Virus record (IMG/VR): IMGVR_UViG_3300025072_000042
Span: 1 to 25,578 of that record
DNA length: 25,578 nt
Origin: a virus
Strand: one strand, 5' to 3'
The position numbers were made by a program, and so were the translations under genes. This document shows, in pieces, positions 17,215 through 25,429 of the stretch (positions are counted from its first letter, which is position 1; each line of letters begins with the position of its first letter). The notes beneath the pieces are model-generated. The model saw nothing but the letters and a program-made list of their open reading frames with translations. It searched no databases and was not told where the DNA came from.

Positions 17215-17976
17215 TTGTACGAAAAGTCTATAAATGACATTCCACATTACATTTTTGAGGATAAGAATGAATTTTATGAAAAATTTCCTAATGAACGTCT
17301 GTATGAGAATTGGAAGGAGGCTCCTGAAGGTGCGTGGACTGAAACAGATGACGGTCAGGTACTTGAAATCCTCAAAAGAGGCAAAATGCGCAATGGAGCA
17401 TCAAGGTCTCACACCGAATATGTTAGGACTCTCCTCGGTATGCGCATGGTCAGAGATAGCGTTGAACTCTCCGGTGAACCTCCTAAGCACATTTACTCCT
17501 TTTCCTGCAACAAATACCCTAAAAGGCGCAGGTTGGAAAGGGAACACTACAATGGACGTGAATTTATTTTTGCACAGTACATTGCCAAAGGAATGGACCC
17601 AATTGAGGCATACCTCAGTTCATTCCCTACAAACAAGAGGAAACATGCGGAACTCTCTGCAAAGCTTCTTCTTAAAACTAAGAGGGTTCAAAAGTTGATT
17701 ACACAGAAAATAGAAGAAAAGATGGATTCACTGGGTATTTCAGAGGATTGGCTGCTTGATGAGGTAAAGAACGTTATTAGTGGTAGGGATGCCCAGGACA
17801 ATAACAAGCTAAGGGCTCTGGAACTGTTAATGAAGGTCCGTGGCATGTTTCCCAGTTCTGAGCAGAAATCAGAATCATTGACCGTTTTTCAGGGTTTTAC
17901 ACCTGAACAGCTCAAGGCAATACAGAATGGTAAACCTAAAGCGTTAAAAACTGTGGATGCGGAAATAAGTCAGTGA
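17215..17976 (+). CDS. Small terminase subunit-like protein, 253 aa
   Basis: The start is TTG 17215, the first start-type codon after an in-frame TAA, with GGGAG about 10 bases upstream. The N-terminal 110 residues are unusual (charged, ending in a Cys-Lys/Arg stretch SCNKYPKRRRLEREHYNGRE). Residues about 115-165 (REFIFAQYIAKGMDPIEAYL, NKRKHAELSAKLLLKTKRVQ, LITQKI) match the small-terminase HTH pattern: F-v-x-eYl ... A-x-x-A-g ... A...A-x-x-L-L-k-x-x-k-V-q-x-L-I. The C-terminal half has the expected helical oligomerisation region. TerS recognises phage DNA and feeds it to the large subunit encoded 0.4 kb downstream. Confidence 0.75.
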   Translation: MYEKSINDIPHYIFEDKNEFYEKFPNERLYENWKEAPEGAWTETDDGQVLEILKRGKMRNGASRSHTEYVRTLLGMRMVRDSVELSGEPPKHIYSFSCNKYPKRRRLEREHYNGREFIFAQYIAKGMDPIEAYLSSFPTNKRKHAELSAKLLLKTKRVQKLITQKIEEKMDSLGISEDWLLDEVKNVISGRDAQDNNKLRALELLMKVRGMFPSSEQKSESLTVFQGFTPEQLKAIQNGKPKALKTVDAEISQ

Positions 17977-18200
17977 CAGAGGAGCGGAGATATGCGGATG
18001 CGTTGGGTATTACCCTGTATGAGAACATTGATGAGATTGAACTTGATGAGGCGTTAAGGGAATTGAAGCGGTTATCCTCCATGGTTGATGTTCTGTTTAT
18101 AGGCGACCCTCAGAGCATGAATTTCATGGCTATGAGTCAAATGTTGAATATTATAGACGCTATTGAGATTCCAATGAGGGTGCCACAGGCAAGTGCATAA
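17973..18200 (+). CDS. Unknown acidic helical protein, 75 aa
   Basis: GTG 17973 overlaps the terminase stop as GTGA. The protein is helical: RRYADALGITLYENIDEIEL, then DEALRELKRLSSMVDVLFIG and MNFMAMSQMLNIIDAIEIPM. No motif is recognised. Its place between the terminase subunits suggests a packaging accessory. It ends TAATG-coupled to the next gene. Confidence 0.7.
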   Translation: MTEERRYADALGITLYENIDEIELDEALRELKRLSSMVDVLFIGDPQSMNFMAMSQMLNIIDAIEIPMRVPQASA

Positions 18201-18361
18201 TGCCTTATAAAAGAGTAGGGAAAACAGTTTATGTTAAAAAAGGCGGCAAGTGGAAAAAGAAGTCCACTACCAAGAGCGTAGCAAGTGCCAACCGCATGCT
18301 GCGCCTCCTGCGAGGCGTAAAGCACGGTTGGAAACCCACAGGTAGGCGTGCAAAACGTTAA
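18200..18361 (+). CDS. Small very basic protein, 53 aa
   Basis: ATG 18200 shares its A with the previous TAA (TAATG). The product begins MPYKRVGKTVYVKKGGKWKK and continues TTKSVASANRMLRLLRGVKH, ending GWKPTGRRAKR. Short proteins with the plan MPY-K-x-gk-x-v-y-v-k-k-GGKW-k ... a-x-s-A-x-x-x-l-R-L-L are common in phages in my recollection. It probably binds nucleic acid. It fills the 147-bp gap before the large terminase and overlaps that gene by 14 bp. Confidence 0.75.
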   Translation: MPYKRVGKTVYVKKGGKWKKKSTTKSVASANRMLRLLRGVKHGWKPTGRRAKR

Positions 18362-20036
18362 TGTCGAGCGTCTTACAAAAAAGGCGAAGGAAGATAAAGA
18401 GGCACCTTTGGAAGAAAAAGCAGAAGAAAAACAGGCACAAGAAGAAGAAAAAGTAGAAGAGTTTAATATTATACCGGCCGGTCTTGCAGACCGTGACCAA
18501 ATCCTCAATCGCTCATATGATGACCTACTTTACTTTGGTAGGGCATTTCTCCCTAAAGACTTTCTTAATAAGAGCAAATCACCTGAATTTCATAAACGCA
18601 TTGCCAAGAAGCTGATTAGTACCGTCCCAGGCGGCAGGATATGTAATATTCTTCCCAGGGGCTTTGGCAAGTCTGTAATGGCAAAATCGGCTATTATGCA
18701 TAAAATATGTTTCGCACCGCAGGGGGAGAGGCAGTTTGTTGCATGGGTTGCAGAGGAGCAGGGTCAGGCTATTGACCACCTCAAGTATATTAAGACCCAT
18801 ATTGAGTACAATGACATGATACGATACTATTTTGGCAACCTTGCCGGTGACGCTGTAGGTAACAGGTGGACCGAGAAGGATATTGTTACAGCTAAAGGTG
18901 ACAGGTTACTTGCTAAAGGCACAACTCAGAGGCTTAGGGGCCGTACTGAGATTGATGTACGATATACCGGTATTGTACTTGATGACTTTGAATCTGAATT
19001 AAACACTAAAACGCCTGATAGGCGGGACGAGATTAAGAAATGGGTAGTATCTACAGTATATCCTGCACTTGAGGAGACACCAGGTAACGAAGGCTGGATT
19101 TGGCTTATGGGCACAATTGTCCATTATGACAGTTTCCTGCAGATGGTTTATGAAGGGTTTAGCGATGCTGTGAAGAATGGTAACCCTTATCCTTGGAACG
19201 TTGAGTTTATTCGTGCCATGGATGATGGTAAGTCAATGTGGCCGGAACAGTTTTCCATGAAAAAGCTTGAGTCTAAGAGAAAAGAATTTATAGAAGCAGG
19301 CCTTGTTAACAAATTTAGTCAGGAGTACATGAATGATGCCAGAGACATTACTAACGCCGCGTTTAAAATTGACCGTGTCCAACACCACAGAATGTCTTTT
19401 AGGCGTGCTGGTAATTTCACTTATCTCATTGATGGCGACGACGCTATACCTGTTAACGTTTATCTTGGTGTCGATTTGGCTCATACTGCAACAGTGCGCT
19501 CAGACTTTCAAGTCATACTGGTGCTCGCTGTGGACTCAGAAGGGCACAGATACGTCCTAGACTATTTCCGTGAGAAGATACCTACATTTGATGTTCCTAA
19601 TGAAATTATTAAAATGGCAGAGAAGTACAGCCCTGTGCGTAGGGTTACCATTGAGACTGTGGCTGCCCAGGAGATGGTGAGGGATATGGTTGAACGTATC
19701 AGTTATGAACACAGGAGATTAATTCCAGGTATTTTCAAAGGTGTAAAACCTCCTCCAGGCATTAAGAAGGAGGATAGGCTTGAAACGGCATTAGGTCCTT
19801 TGATAAACGGCAAAAGGCTGTATATCAAAAAGAGTATGACAGAGATTGTTGATGAGCTGTTTGAGCACCCAAAGGCCAAACATGATGATATTTTAGACGC
19901 TTTATACTATGCCAACTACTATGCAAGGCCTATTCGTAGTGGAAGAACAGACGTGGCAAATCTAGAAGAATTGGTAGAAAATCGTAAAAACCCCATCAAA
20001 ACGACCTATAATTGGCTCACAGGCGCAAGAATATAG
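18348..20036 (+). CDS. terL: Large terminase subunit (packaging ATPase and nuclease), 562 aa
   Basis: The protein has the two-domain TerL plan. ATPase: Walker A LPRGFGKSVMAKS (102-114), VAWVAEEQGQA (131-141), Walker B GIVLDDFESE (208-217) and coupling motif LMGTIVHYDS (253-262). Nuclease: VYLGVDLAHT (D376), RRVTIETVAAQE (E436) and KHDDILDALYYANYY (D513, D514, D517), the RNase-H-like acidic triad. GTG 18348 follows AGGTAGG; the first 40 residues are a charged Lys/Glu-rich extension not needed for the fold. TerL cuts concatemers and pumps DNA into the head through the portal encoded next. It overlaps the 53-aa gene by 14 bp. Confidence 0.96.
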   Translation: MQNVNVERLTKKAKEDKEAPLEEKAEEKQAQEEEKVEEFNIIPAGLADRDQILNRSYDDLLYFGRAFLPKDFLNKSKSPEFHKRIAKKLISTVPGGRICNILPRGFGKSVMAKSAIMHKICFAPQGERQFVAWVAEEQGQAIDHLKYIKTHIEYNDMIRYYFGNLAGDAVGNRWTEKDIVTAKGDRLLAKGTTQRLRGRTEIDVRYTGIVLDDFESELNTKTPDRRDEIKKWVVSTVYPALEETPGNEGWIWLMGTIVHYDSFLQMVYEGFSDAVKNGNPYPWNVEFIRAMDDGKSMWPEQFSMKKLESKRKEFIEAGLVNKFSQEYMNDARDITNAAFKIDRVQHHRMSFRRAGNFTYLIDGDDAIPVNVYLGVDLAHTATVRSDFQVILVLAVDSEGHRYVLDYFREKIPTFDVPNEIIKMAEKYSPVRRVTIETVAAQEMVRDMVERISYEHRRLIPGIFKGVKPPPGIKKEDRLETALGPLINGKRLYIKKSMTEIVDELFEHPKAKHDDILDALYYANYYARPIRSGRTDVANLEELVENRKNPIKTTYNWLTGARI

Positions 20037-20049
20037 GAACTTTTTACCA

Positions 20050-20093
20050 TTAACCTCATTGTATGCCTTGACACATACAATATAACAGGTTAA
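20050..20093 (+). promoter_or_regulatory. Nested hairpin in the TerL-portal gap
   Basis: TTAACCT (20050-20056) pairs with AGGTTAA (20087-20093), and inside it ATTGTATG (20058-20065) with CATACAAT (20074-20081), with an 8-nt loop. The inner arms contain TTGTAT and ATACAA, the half-sites of the operator family, at a wider spacing. The stem overlaps the -35 and spacer of the portal promoter. Confidence 0.55.
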
Positions 20094-20096
20094 ATT
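20068..20096 (+). promoter_or_regulatory. Sigma70-like promoter of the portal/structural genes
   Basis: Perfect TTGACA (20068-20073), a 17-bp spacer and TAAATT (20091-20096), then six bases to ATG 20103. No SD is visible before the portal ATG, so a leaderless transcript is again suggested. Confidence 0.6.
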
Positions 20097-20102
20097 ACAT
20101 AT

Positions 20103-22133
20103 ATGCCAATAGATAAAGACCCACGGGCTAAAGCTAACCAGGAGCTTTTTCGCAAGTGGAGTGATTCTAGAAAGGATTGGGATGATGAGGCCCGCAACGA
20201 TGTGGACTTTTACCTTGGTAATCACTTTACCAGTGACGAATCCGATGAATTAAAGTCCCGCAATCAGGCCGATGTTCCAATGGACAGGACCTCACCTGCC
20301 GTTGAAAAGCTTAAAAGTGTTATGACTGCAAGGCCTCCCGGCTTTACAGCAATTCCAAGGGAAGACTCAGACGTAAAAATTGCAAAACTGTGGCGTATTA
20401 TCCTTGGTTACATATGGGAAACCTCCCAGGGTGACGCCCAGATGAAACAGGCAATTCATGACTACGCTGTTACAGGCCTTGGTTATCTTTTTGTATTTAT
20501 CGACCATGAATCAGATTTTGGTAGAGGCGATGTAAAGTTCACCCATGTTGACCCGTTCAGGGTCTATGTACCTCCTTCTACTCGTAATCGCTGGTTGGAT
20601 GACGCTGAAGGCGTCATTCTTTCTACCATCCTCACGGGTGACCAGCTCATCGACCTCTACCCTGCATTAGGACCTCAGATAGACCCAGAAACAGGTGAAA
20701 TGGTACCTGGTATCATTGAAGACCTTGATACATATTCGGATGAGGACTATCCTTCGTCCAGTATGCAGAATACCATGCAAACATTTACACCTGCAGAGGT
20801 GGACAGCAAGGCTGTATGGCCTGAAGAAAAGTATCAGATACTTGAACGTTTTTTCAAAATAAAGGTCCCGTTCTACAGGATTGTAGATATACAAACAGGG
20901 CAGGAGTCAGTCCTTGATACTGAAGGTTTTAATCAGTTCCTGCAGGAGAATCCAGGTGTTTTTGAACGTGGGTTGATGGACTTTGAAGAGGTGTTCCAGA
21001 CACGTATTGCGTCAATTGCATCAATAGGTGAATACTTTCTATATGAGAATGTTATGAACTGTCAGTATTACCCTATTGTTCCACTTCCGAATATTTGGAC
21101 AGGCACACCTTATCCTAAGTCTGACGTTTCAAGGGCAAGGCCAATGCAAAAGCTTCTTAATAAGCTATGGTCACTGGCACTGTCACATGCACAGTCATCC
21201 GCAGGTTTGAAGCTTTTAGTACCTGTGGGGAGTGCTATTCACGGTGTTGAGAGACTGGAACAGGACTGGGCAAACCCTAACGCTGTAATTGAGATTGACA
21301 CGTCTCAGGGTGAACCTCACTACCCTGCACCTCAACCCCTGGCCTCAGAGTTTTACAAGTTGATACAGCAATGTGAGTTCTATATCGACTTTACCTTTGG
21401 CCTGCCTGAGATGATGCACGGGTTTCCTGAAAAGGCACCTGATACTGTGCGAGGCACAGAGCGTATGATTTCACTTGGTACTGAAAGGCCAAAGTCAAAG
21501 CTACGGGATATAGAATTTAGTATTAGTCGACTTGGTATTATTATGTACCATATGTCCAAAGGACATTACAACTATCAAAAGATTTTCCGCCTTGCCCAGC
21601 CGAATAACGATATTTCGGAGGTTATGGCGAATTACTATGATGATACCTCAGCATCAGTGCTTGATATTATGAGGGACAGGTTGAATATCTATCAACACGA
21701 CATACAAATCGAATCAGGTTCTACACTACCTACAAGTAAGTGGGCTGAACTTGGTGTTTACATGGAGGCGTTCCAGATGGGGATTGTTGATGATATTGAG
21801 GTGCTGAAGAAACATCCTGAGATATTCGATAAAGAAGGTATTATTAAAAGAAAAAGTTTACTTGCTCAAGCCCAACAGCATATTGCTCAGTTGGAAGAGC
21901 AGGTCAAAAGCTTGCAGGGAGACTTGCAAACATCACAAAGGGAGTCTGTGCAAGACCGTAAGAGAGTGGCCGTTGAGAAGTTCAAAGGCAAACTTTCGCA
22001 GGTCGAAGCAGACGCTAAGGCAAATAGCAAAGTGCAGGCATCAAAGCTTGCCAATGAGGTGAAGCTTGAAATGGAGAAATTAGGACCAATGGCACAACAA
22101 ATGGCGGCAGAGACTGCGGCCGAGGTTGAGTAA
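20103..22133 (+). CDS. Portal (head-to-tail connector) protein, 676 aa
   Basis: Length, charge and position after TerL fit a podovirus/P22-type portal. The N-terminus (RAKANQELFRKWSDSRKDWD, DEARNDVDFYLGNH) and the phrase PMDRTSPAVEKLKSVMTARP match the common portal start (charged helix, then 'N...V...i'). AVTGLGYLFVFIDHESDFGR, DPFRVYVPP and EMMHGFPEKAPDTVRGTERM are typical of the clip/stem domains. Residues about 585-660 form a long coiled coil rich in Gln/Lys/Glu (QQHIAQLEEQVKSLQGDLQT). As a dodecamer it closes the capsid vertex and holds TerL. It has its own promoter and no SD. Confidence 0.9.
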   Translation: MPIDKDPRAKANQELFRKWSDSRKDWDDEARNDVDFYLGNHFTSDESDELKSRNQADVPMDRTSPAVEKLKSVMTARPPGFTAIPREDSDVKIAKLWRIILGYIWETSQGDAQMKQAIHDYAVTGLGYLFVFIDHESDFGRGDVKFTHVDPFRVYVPPSTRNRWLDDAEGVILSTILTGDQLIDLYPALGPQIDPETGEMVPGIIEDLDTYSDEDYPSSSMQNTMQTFTPAEVDSKAVWPEEKYQILERFFKIKVPFYRIVDIQTGQESVLDTEGFNQFLQENPGVFERGLMDFEEVFQTRIASIASIGEYFLYENVMNCQYYPIVPLPNIWTGTPYPKSDVSRARPMQKLLNKLWSLALSHAQSSAGLKLLVPVGSAIHGVERLEQDWANPNAVIEIDTSQGEPHYPAPQPLASEFYKLIQQCEFYIDFTFGLPEMMHGFPEKAPDTVRGTERMISLGTERPKSKLRDIEFSISRLGIIMYHMSKGHYNYQKIFRLAQPNNDISEVMANYYDDTSASVLDIMRDRLNIYQHDIQIESGSTLPTSKWAELGVYMEAFQMGIVDDIEVLKKHPEIFDKEGIIKRKSLLAQAQQHIAQLEEQVKSLQGDLQTSQRESVQDRKRVAVEKFKGKLSQVEADAKANSKVQASKLANEVKLEMEKLGPMAQQMAAETAAEVE

Positions 22134-22181
22134 TGGCCTAGTTCCGCTCCGTGAGTTTCAAGACATCAAAAGGAGTTATTT

Positions 22182-22973
22182 ATGATAGAAAATGAAGCTG
22201 AAGCAGATGTCGTTGACCAAGTGGTTGATGGCTCCGGAGACGCCGGACTTTTTCAGTTTGCAGATGAATCCGATTATAGTGCGTCAGAATCGGCGCATAT
22301 TGACGAACAGGGAGAGCCTACTTCTGGAGAGGAAGTAACGGACTGGGAATCTGAAGCTAAAAAGTTTCAGTCCCTCTATGACAAATCAAACACTAAATTA
22401 AGTGACCTTGAGAAAATGGAACCGTTAAAGAATCTTTTGGAGATGAGGCCAGACCTTGTTCAGAAGCTTCAAGAAGGAATCGTCGGTGGACCGGAGGAGA
22501 ACCAGGCTAACCCGTCCGTTGGACTTTCAGAAGAGGAGTTTAACCCCTGGGATGCATATTACAAGCCCGAGTCACCATCATACCAGTTCAGGCAAGAGCA
22601 GGAACGTGGAATGGTGGATGATGCTCTTCAAGGGCACCTGGCATCTATCGAACAACAGAATGCAATTAAACAGACAGTTAGTGACCTGAGAAGTGTTCAC
22701 AGGTTGAATGATGACGAGGTCAAGGATTTCCTTGATTGGTCAACTCAACCTAAAGAAGCTGTAGGTTTGGATACATTACTGAAGGTTTGGAGAGATGCTA
22801 CAGGGAAAAAAGGTGAAACGGAAGTAATGAACTCTGTAGATGCGGTAAGACAGACAAAAACCCAACCACAGACAGCGGCTGCCAGTCATGGCATGTCCCC
22901 TCGTCCAAAATCTGATACAGATTCGGCTTGGGACTCTGTTGTAGGCGCAAATCAGAGCGGAAGACTTCCGTAA
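22182..22973 (+). CDS. Probable capsid scaffolding protein, 263 aa
   Basis: ATG 22182 has AAAAGGAG seven bases upstream. The protein is acidic at the N-terminus (EAEADVVDQVVDGSGDAG), has a coiled-coil-like middle (WESEAKKFQSLYDKSNTKLS) and a positively charged, Pro/Ser-rich C-terminal part (ASHGMSPRPKSDTDSA), the usual scaffold layout with a capsid-binding tail. Position between portal and major capsid protein fits. No protease signature is present, so it is unlikely to be a fused protease-scaffold. The assignment rests on composition and gene order. Confidence 0.7.
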   Translation: MIENEAEADVVDQVVDGSGDAGLFQFADESDYSASESAHIDEQGEPTSGEEVTDWESEAKKFQSLYDKSNTKLSDLEKMEPLKNLLEMRPDLVQKLQEGIVGGPEENQANPSVGLSEEEFNPWDAYYKPESPSYQFRQEQERGMVDDALQGHLASIEQQNAIKQTVSDLRSVHRLNDDEVKDFLDWSTQPKEAVGLDTLLKVWRDATGKKGETEVMNSVDAVRQTKTQPQTAAASHGMSPRPKSDTDSAWDSVVGANQSGRLP

Positions 22974-23006
22974 TTTGTTAACTAAGTGAGATAGGAGAAA
23001 AGTACA

Positions 23007-24371
23007 ATGGCTATTAATCAAGGTACTTTAAAGTTCGGTGACCCCGGCACAGGTACAGTTGATAGCGCATCTATATCCACAAGACGGTTATATAACTTTG
23101 GTGATAGGGTCGCTGACCTTGCACCGGAGGAATCTCCGTTTTTTGTTTATCTCAGCAAAGTAGCAAAGGTTCCTACTGATGACCCTCAGTTTCGTTTCTT
23201 GGAAGATAGAACCAAAATTGATTGGACTAGTCGTAGTTTCGTAATGGCAAACGCACCTGGCACGGTGGTAGCTGGAACCAGCTATCCGTTTCAGGTTGCT
23301 GATGCTGATACACCTGCGGCTTCAATTGATTGGCTTGTTAAAGGCATGGTCATTGCTGTTAATCCCCAAACGGATGCAACGGTTGACTATGGTTCTGTTA
23401 TTGTTAGAGTTGAAAGCGCGCCTTCTGACCAAGGCACATATACGGCGTTTACAGGCAAAGTAATTAGCCTGCCGAATGCCAGTCTTGGTGATTATAACAA
23501 TGTAGCTGACAACGATAAATGCCAAGTAATTGGAACTTCTTTCGCAGAGGGTACTGGTGCTCCTGACGTTTGGTCAAGTGAGCTTCAAGACGACTATGGT
23601 TATACGCAGATTTTTAAGACTGCTGCAGAAATGACGAACACTGCTGTGGCTACCCGCTATCGTGGGTATCCAAACGAGTGGGCGCGTATCTGGGCTCTTA
23701 AATTGCGTGAGCATAAGGTCGATATTGAACGCACTATGCTATTCGGTCATCGTGCCAGTTCTGGTGGAATCAACTACACTGAAGGTCTTGTTGGTCATTG
23801 CGTTGTAAATGTGAACCCCACTGATGGTGGGAGCACATGGTCTTATTCTACAGGGAAACCTTATTATAAGACAGTTGCAACGGGTGAAATGACATATGAT
23901 TCCTTGCTTGCTGACCTTGAGGTTCTGTTCGACCCTGCACGGGGTGGTTCAGAGGATAAACTTGTGTTGGCTGGTCTTCCCGTAATCACGTTCTTTAACA
24001 AACTTGGAAATGGTTTCTTCATTGATACGTCTATTGGTTCTACTTCTAATATGCCGTATACATATGAAATGAAACGCCGTGATGGTGCATTTGGTCATAA
24101 ACTTATGACCATTGAAACTGTTCATGGTACGCTCCATCTTGTAAAAGAACCTCTGTTTAGAGGATTTTCCAGTGGATTGATGTGTTTCGCTGACATGAGC
24201 AAGGTTGCTTATCGTCCTCTCGTCGGTAATGGCGTTAATCGTGATACACATATTATGACTAACGTACAGAGCGCCGATGAGGACCTTCGGAAAGATATGA
24301 TTCTAACCGAAGCAGGTCTCGAAATCACACTACCTGAGTCTCATGCGCTTTACAGCGTTGAGAGCTTATAG
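23007..24371 (+). CDS. Major capsid protein, 454 aa
   Basis: ATG 23007 has AGGAG eight bases upstream. Gene order (portal, scaffold, then this) and composition are those of an HK97-fold major capsid protein. FGDRVADLAPEESPFFVYLS and KTAAEMTNTAVATRYRGYPN (E-loop to spine-helix region) are followed by WARIWALKLREHKVDIERTM, a long helix, then VTFFNKLG, GTLHLVKEPLFRGFSSGLM and RPLVGNGVNRDTHIMT, which read like the A-domain. No cleavable N-terminal delta domain is obvious because the scaffold is separate. It would form the icosahedral shell. Confidence 0.88.
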   Translation: MAINQGTLKFGDPGTGTVDSASISTRRLYNFGDRVADLAPEESPFFVYLSKVAKVPTDDPQFRFLEDRTKIDWTSRSFVMANAPGTVVAGTSYPFQVADADTPAASIDWLVKGMVIAVNPQTDATVDYGSVIVRVESAPSDQGTYTAFTGKVISLPNASLGDYNNVADNDKCQVIGTSFAEGTGAPDVWSSELQDDYGYTQIFKTAAEMTNTAVATRYRGYPNEWARIWALKLREHKVDIERTMLFGHRASSGGINYTEGLVGHCVVNVNPTDGGSTWSYSTGKPYYKTVATGEMTYDSLLADLEVLFDPARGGSEDKLVLAGLPVITFFNKLGNGFFIDTSIGSTSNMPYTYEMKRRDGAFGHKLMTIETVHGTLHLVKEPLFRGFSSGLMCFADMSKVAYRPLVGNGVNRDTHIMTNVQSADEDLRKDMILTEAGLEITLPESHALYSVESL

Positions 24372-24378
24372 GAGGTGA

Positions 24379-24837
24379 ATGATGAGAGCTGATTATCTAG
24401 AACCTAATAGTGGCGTTAGCAACTCTATGTTGAAAATCAAAAGAGTTGTAGCTGATATTACATTAACTACTGAAGACAGTGGGTCTGTAATTCTGTGTAA
24501 CCCCACAGCAACAACTGAAATCACGCTTCCAACTCCAGTGTCAGGATGGCACTGTAAGGTTGTTATAACTGAAGATACAGATGGAAGTGATGGTGGAATG
24601 AATCAAATTACCAATATTGCTTTTGGTAGTTATGATGTTGTTGGTCATATACATGCGTCTGACGGCGCTGCTGGAGATTATGCGGTCGATAATGATGACT
24701 ACATGAACTTCACGGCTGCAGCCAGCCCCGGAGATAGTGTTGATATTTTTACTGACGGTGCTCGTTGGTATGTCAATGCATTCTGCGAGAATGTATCTGA
24801 TGGTGACGTGGTATTTCATACTGCTGCTGCTACATAG
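24379..24837 (+). CDS. Putative capsid decoration or head-associated protein, 152 aa
   Basis: GGAGGTGA precedes two ATGs; the second (24382, MRADYLEPNSG) has the better spacing. The protein is beta-rich, Thr/Val/Asp-rich with few charged clusters: VVADITLTTEDSGSVILCNP, TEITLPTPVSGWHCKVVITE and a Gly/Asp-rich rest, typical of beta-sandwich surface proteins. The position directly after the capsid gene supports a head decoration or cement role. The exact family is not recognised. Confidence 0.6.
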   Translation: MMRADYLEPNSGVSNSMLKIKRVVADITLTTEDSGSVILCNPTATTEITLPTPVSGWHCKVVITEDTDGSDGGMNQITNIAFGSYDVVGHIHASDGAAGDYAVDNDDYMNFTAAASPGDSVDIFTDGARWYVNAFCENVSDGDVVFHTAAAT

Positions 24838-24887
24838 GCTGAGACAATAATCGAAGTTGGGGTTTAGAACTCCCATATAAGATTACA

Positions 24888-24920
24888 AAGCTGTTGGCGG
24901 GTTGCTCCCGCCTTCAGCTT
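24888..24920 (+). terminator. GC-rich hairpin between structural genes, probable partial terminator
   Basis: AAGCTG-TT-GGCGGG, loop TTGCT, CCCGCC-TT-CAGCTT: perfect 6+6 bp stem with a symmetrical TT/TT internal loop. The stretch after it (CTATAAATAGG) has no long T-run, so read-through into the next gene is expected. It may tune the ratio of capsid to downstream proteins. The remaining bases of the 24838-24939 gap show nothing else. Confidence 0.5.
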
Positions 24921-24939
24921 CTATAAATAGGAGACAATT

Positions 24940-25428
24940 ATGGCAAGTTTAACGGTAACCCTCACAGAGGCGATTACATTAAACAATAGAGACCAGGGTG
25001 CCACTACAAGAGCAACTATATCCAGTATTGATGAAATATTTAAGCGAATAGTTACTTGTCCTGCTAATAATGAAACTACTATAGCGCGATTTAGAAGTTC
25101 TGTAGGGAATGTAAGTGGTGCTGTTGCGTATGATTCAGCTTTAGATGTTCAAGATGTAAAATATATTAGGGTCACCAATCTAGATGGTTCTAACGATTTA
25201 AAGTTGAGCCTACAGGTAGATGTTGGTGAAGATGATACAGGTGCTGATATGTCAGCTACTATTTTGCTAGAAGCTGGTAACAGTTTTATGATGGGTTCAC
25301 CTGAAGATGGTATAGGTGCTGATGATGATGCTGCTGGCTTAGTGACAAATCTTGTAGATTTAGATAGTCTTGTGGTTCAACCCGGTTCTAACGCAATTGA
25401 TGTGGAATTGTTTGTAGCAAGTGACTGA
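24940..25428 (+). CDS. Virion structural protein of the 'MASLTVTLTE' type, 162 aa
   Basis: ATG 24940 has AGGAG seven bases upstream. MASLTVTLTEAITLNNRDQG, SIDEIFKRIVTCPANNETTI and VKYIRVTNLDGSNDLKLSLQ followed by ILLEAGNSFMMGSPEDGIG match a small beta-rich structural protein family frequently encoded after the capsid genes in marine phages, as I recall it. The order of strands and a long Ser/Asp-rich tail suggest a trimeric or beta-barrel surface protein. It is probably a head fibre or tail-proximal component; the virion location is not proven. Confidence 0.7.
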   Translation: MASLTVTLTEAITLNNRDQGATTRATISSIDEIFKRIVTCPANNETTIARFRSSVGNVSGAVAYDSALDVQDVKYIRVTNLDGSNDLKLSLQVDVGEDDTGADMSATILLEAGNSFMMGSPEDGIGADDDAAGLVTNLVDLDSLVVQPGSNAIDVELFVASD

Positions 25429-25429
25429 T

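Noticed and set aside
18361-18456. TAATG-coupled Lys-rich ORF (31 aa) inside the start of the large terminase
   Set aside because: Its Lys runs come from reading the GAA/AAG-rich charged N-terminal extension of the terminase in another frame; no independent SD.
24940-25428. Tail fibre or receptor-binding protein
   Set aside because: It is too short, lacks collagen-like or repeat features, and its position after the capsid genes fits a head-associated structural protein better.
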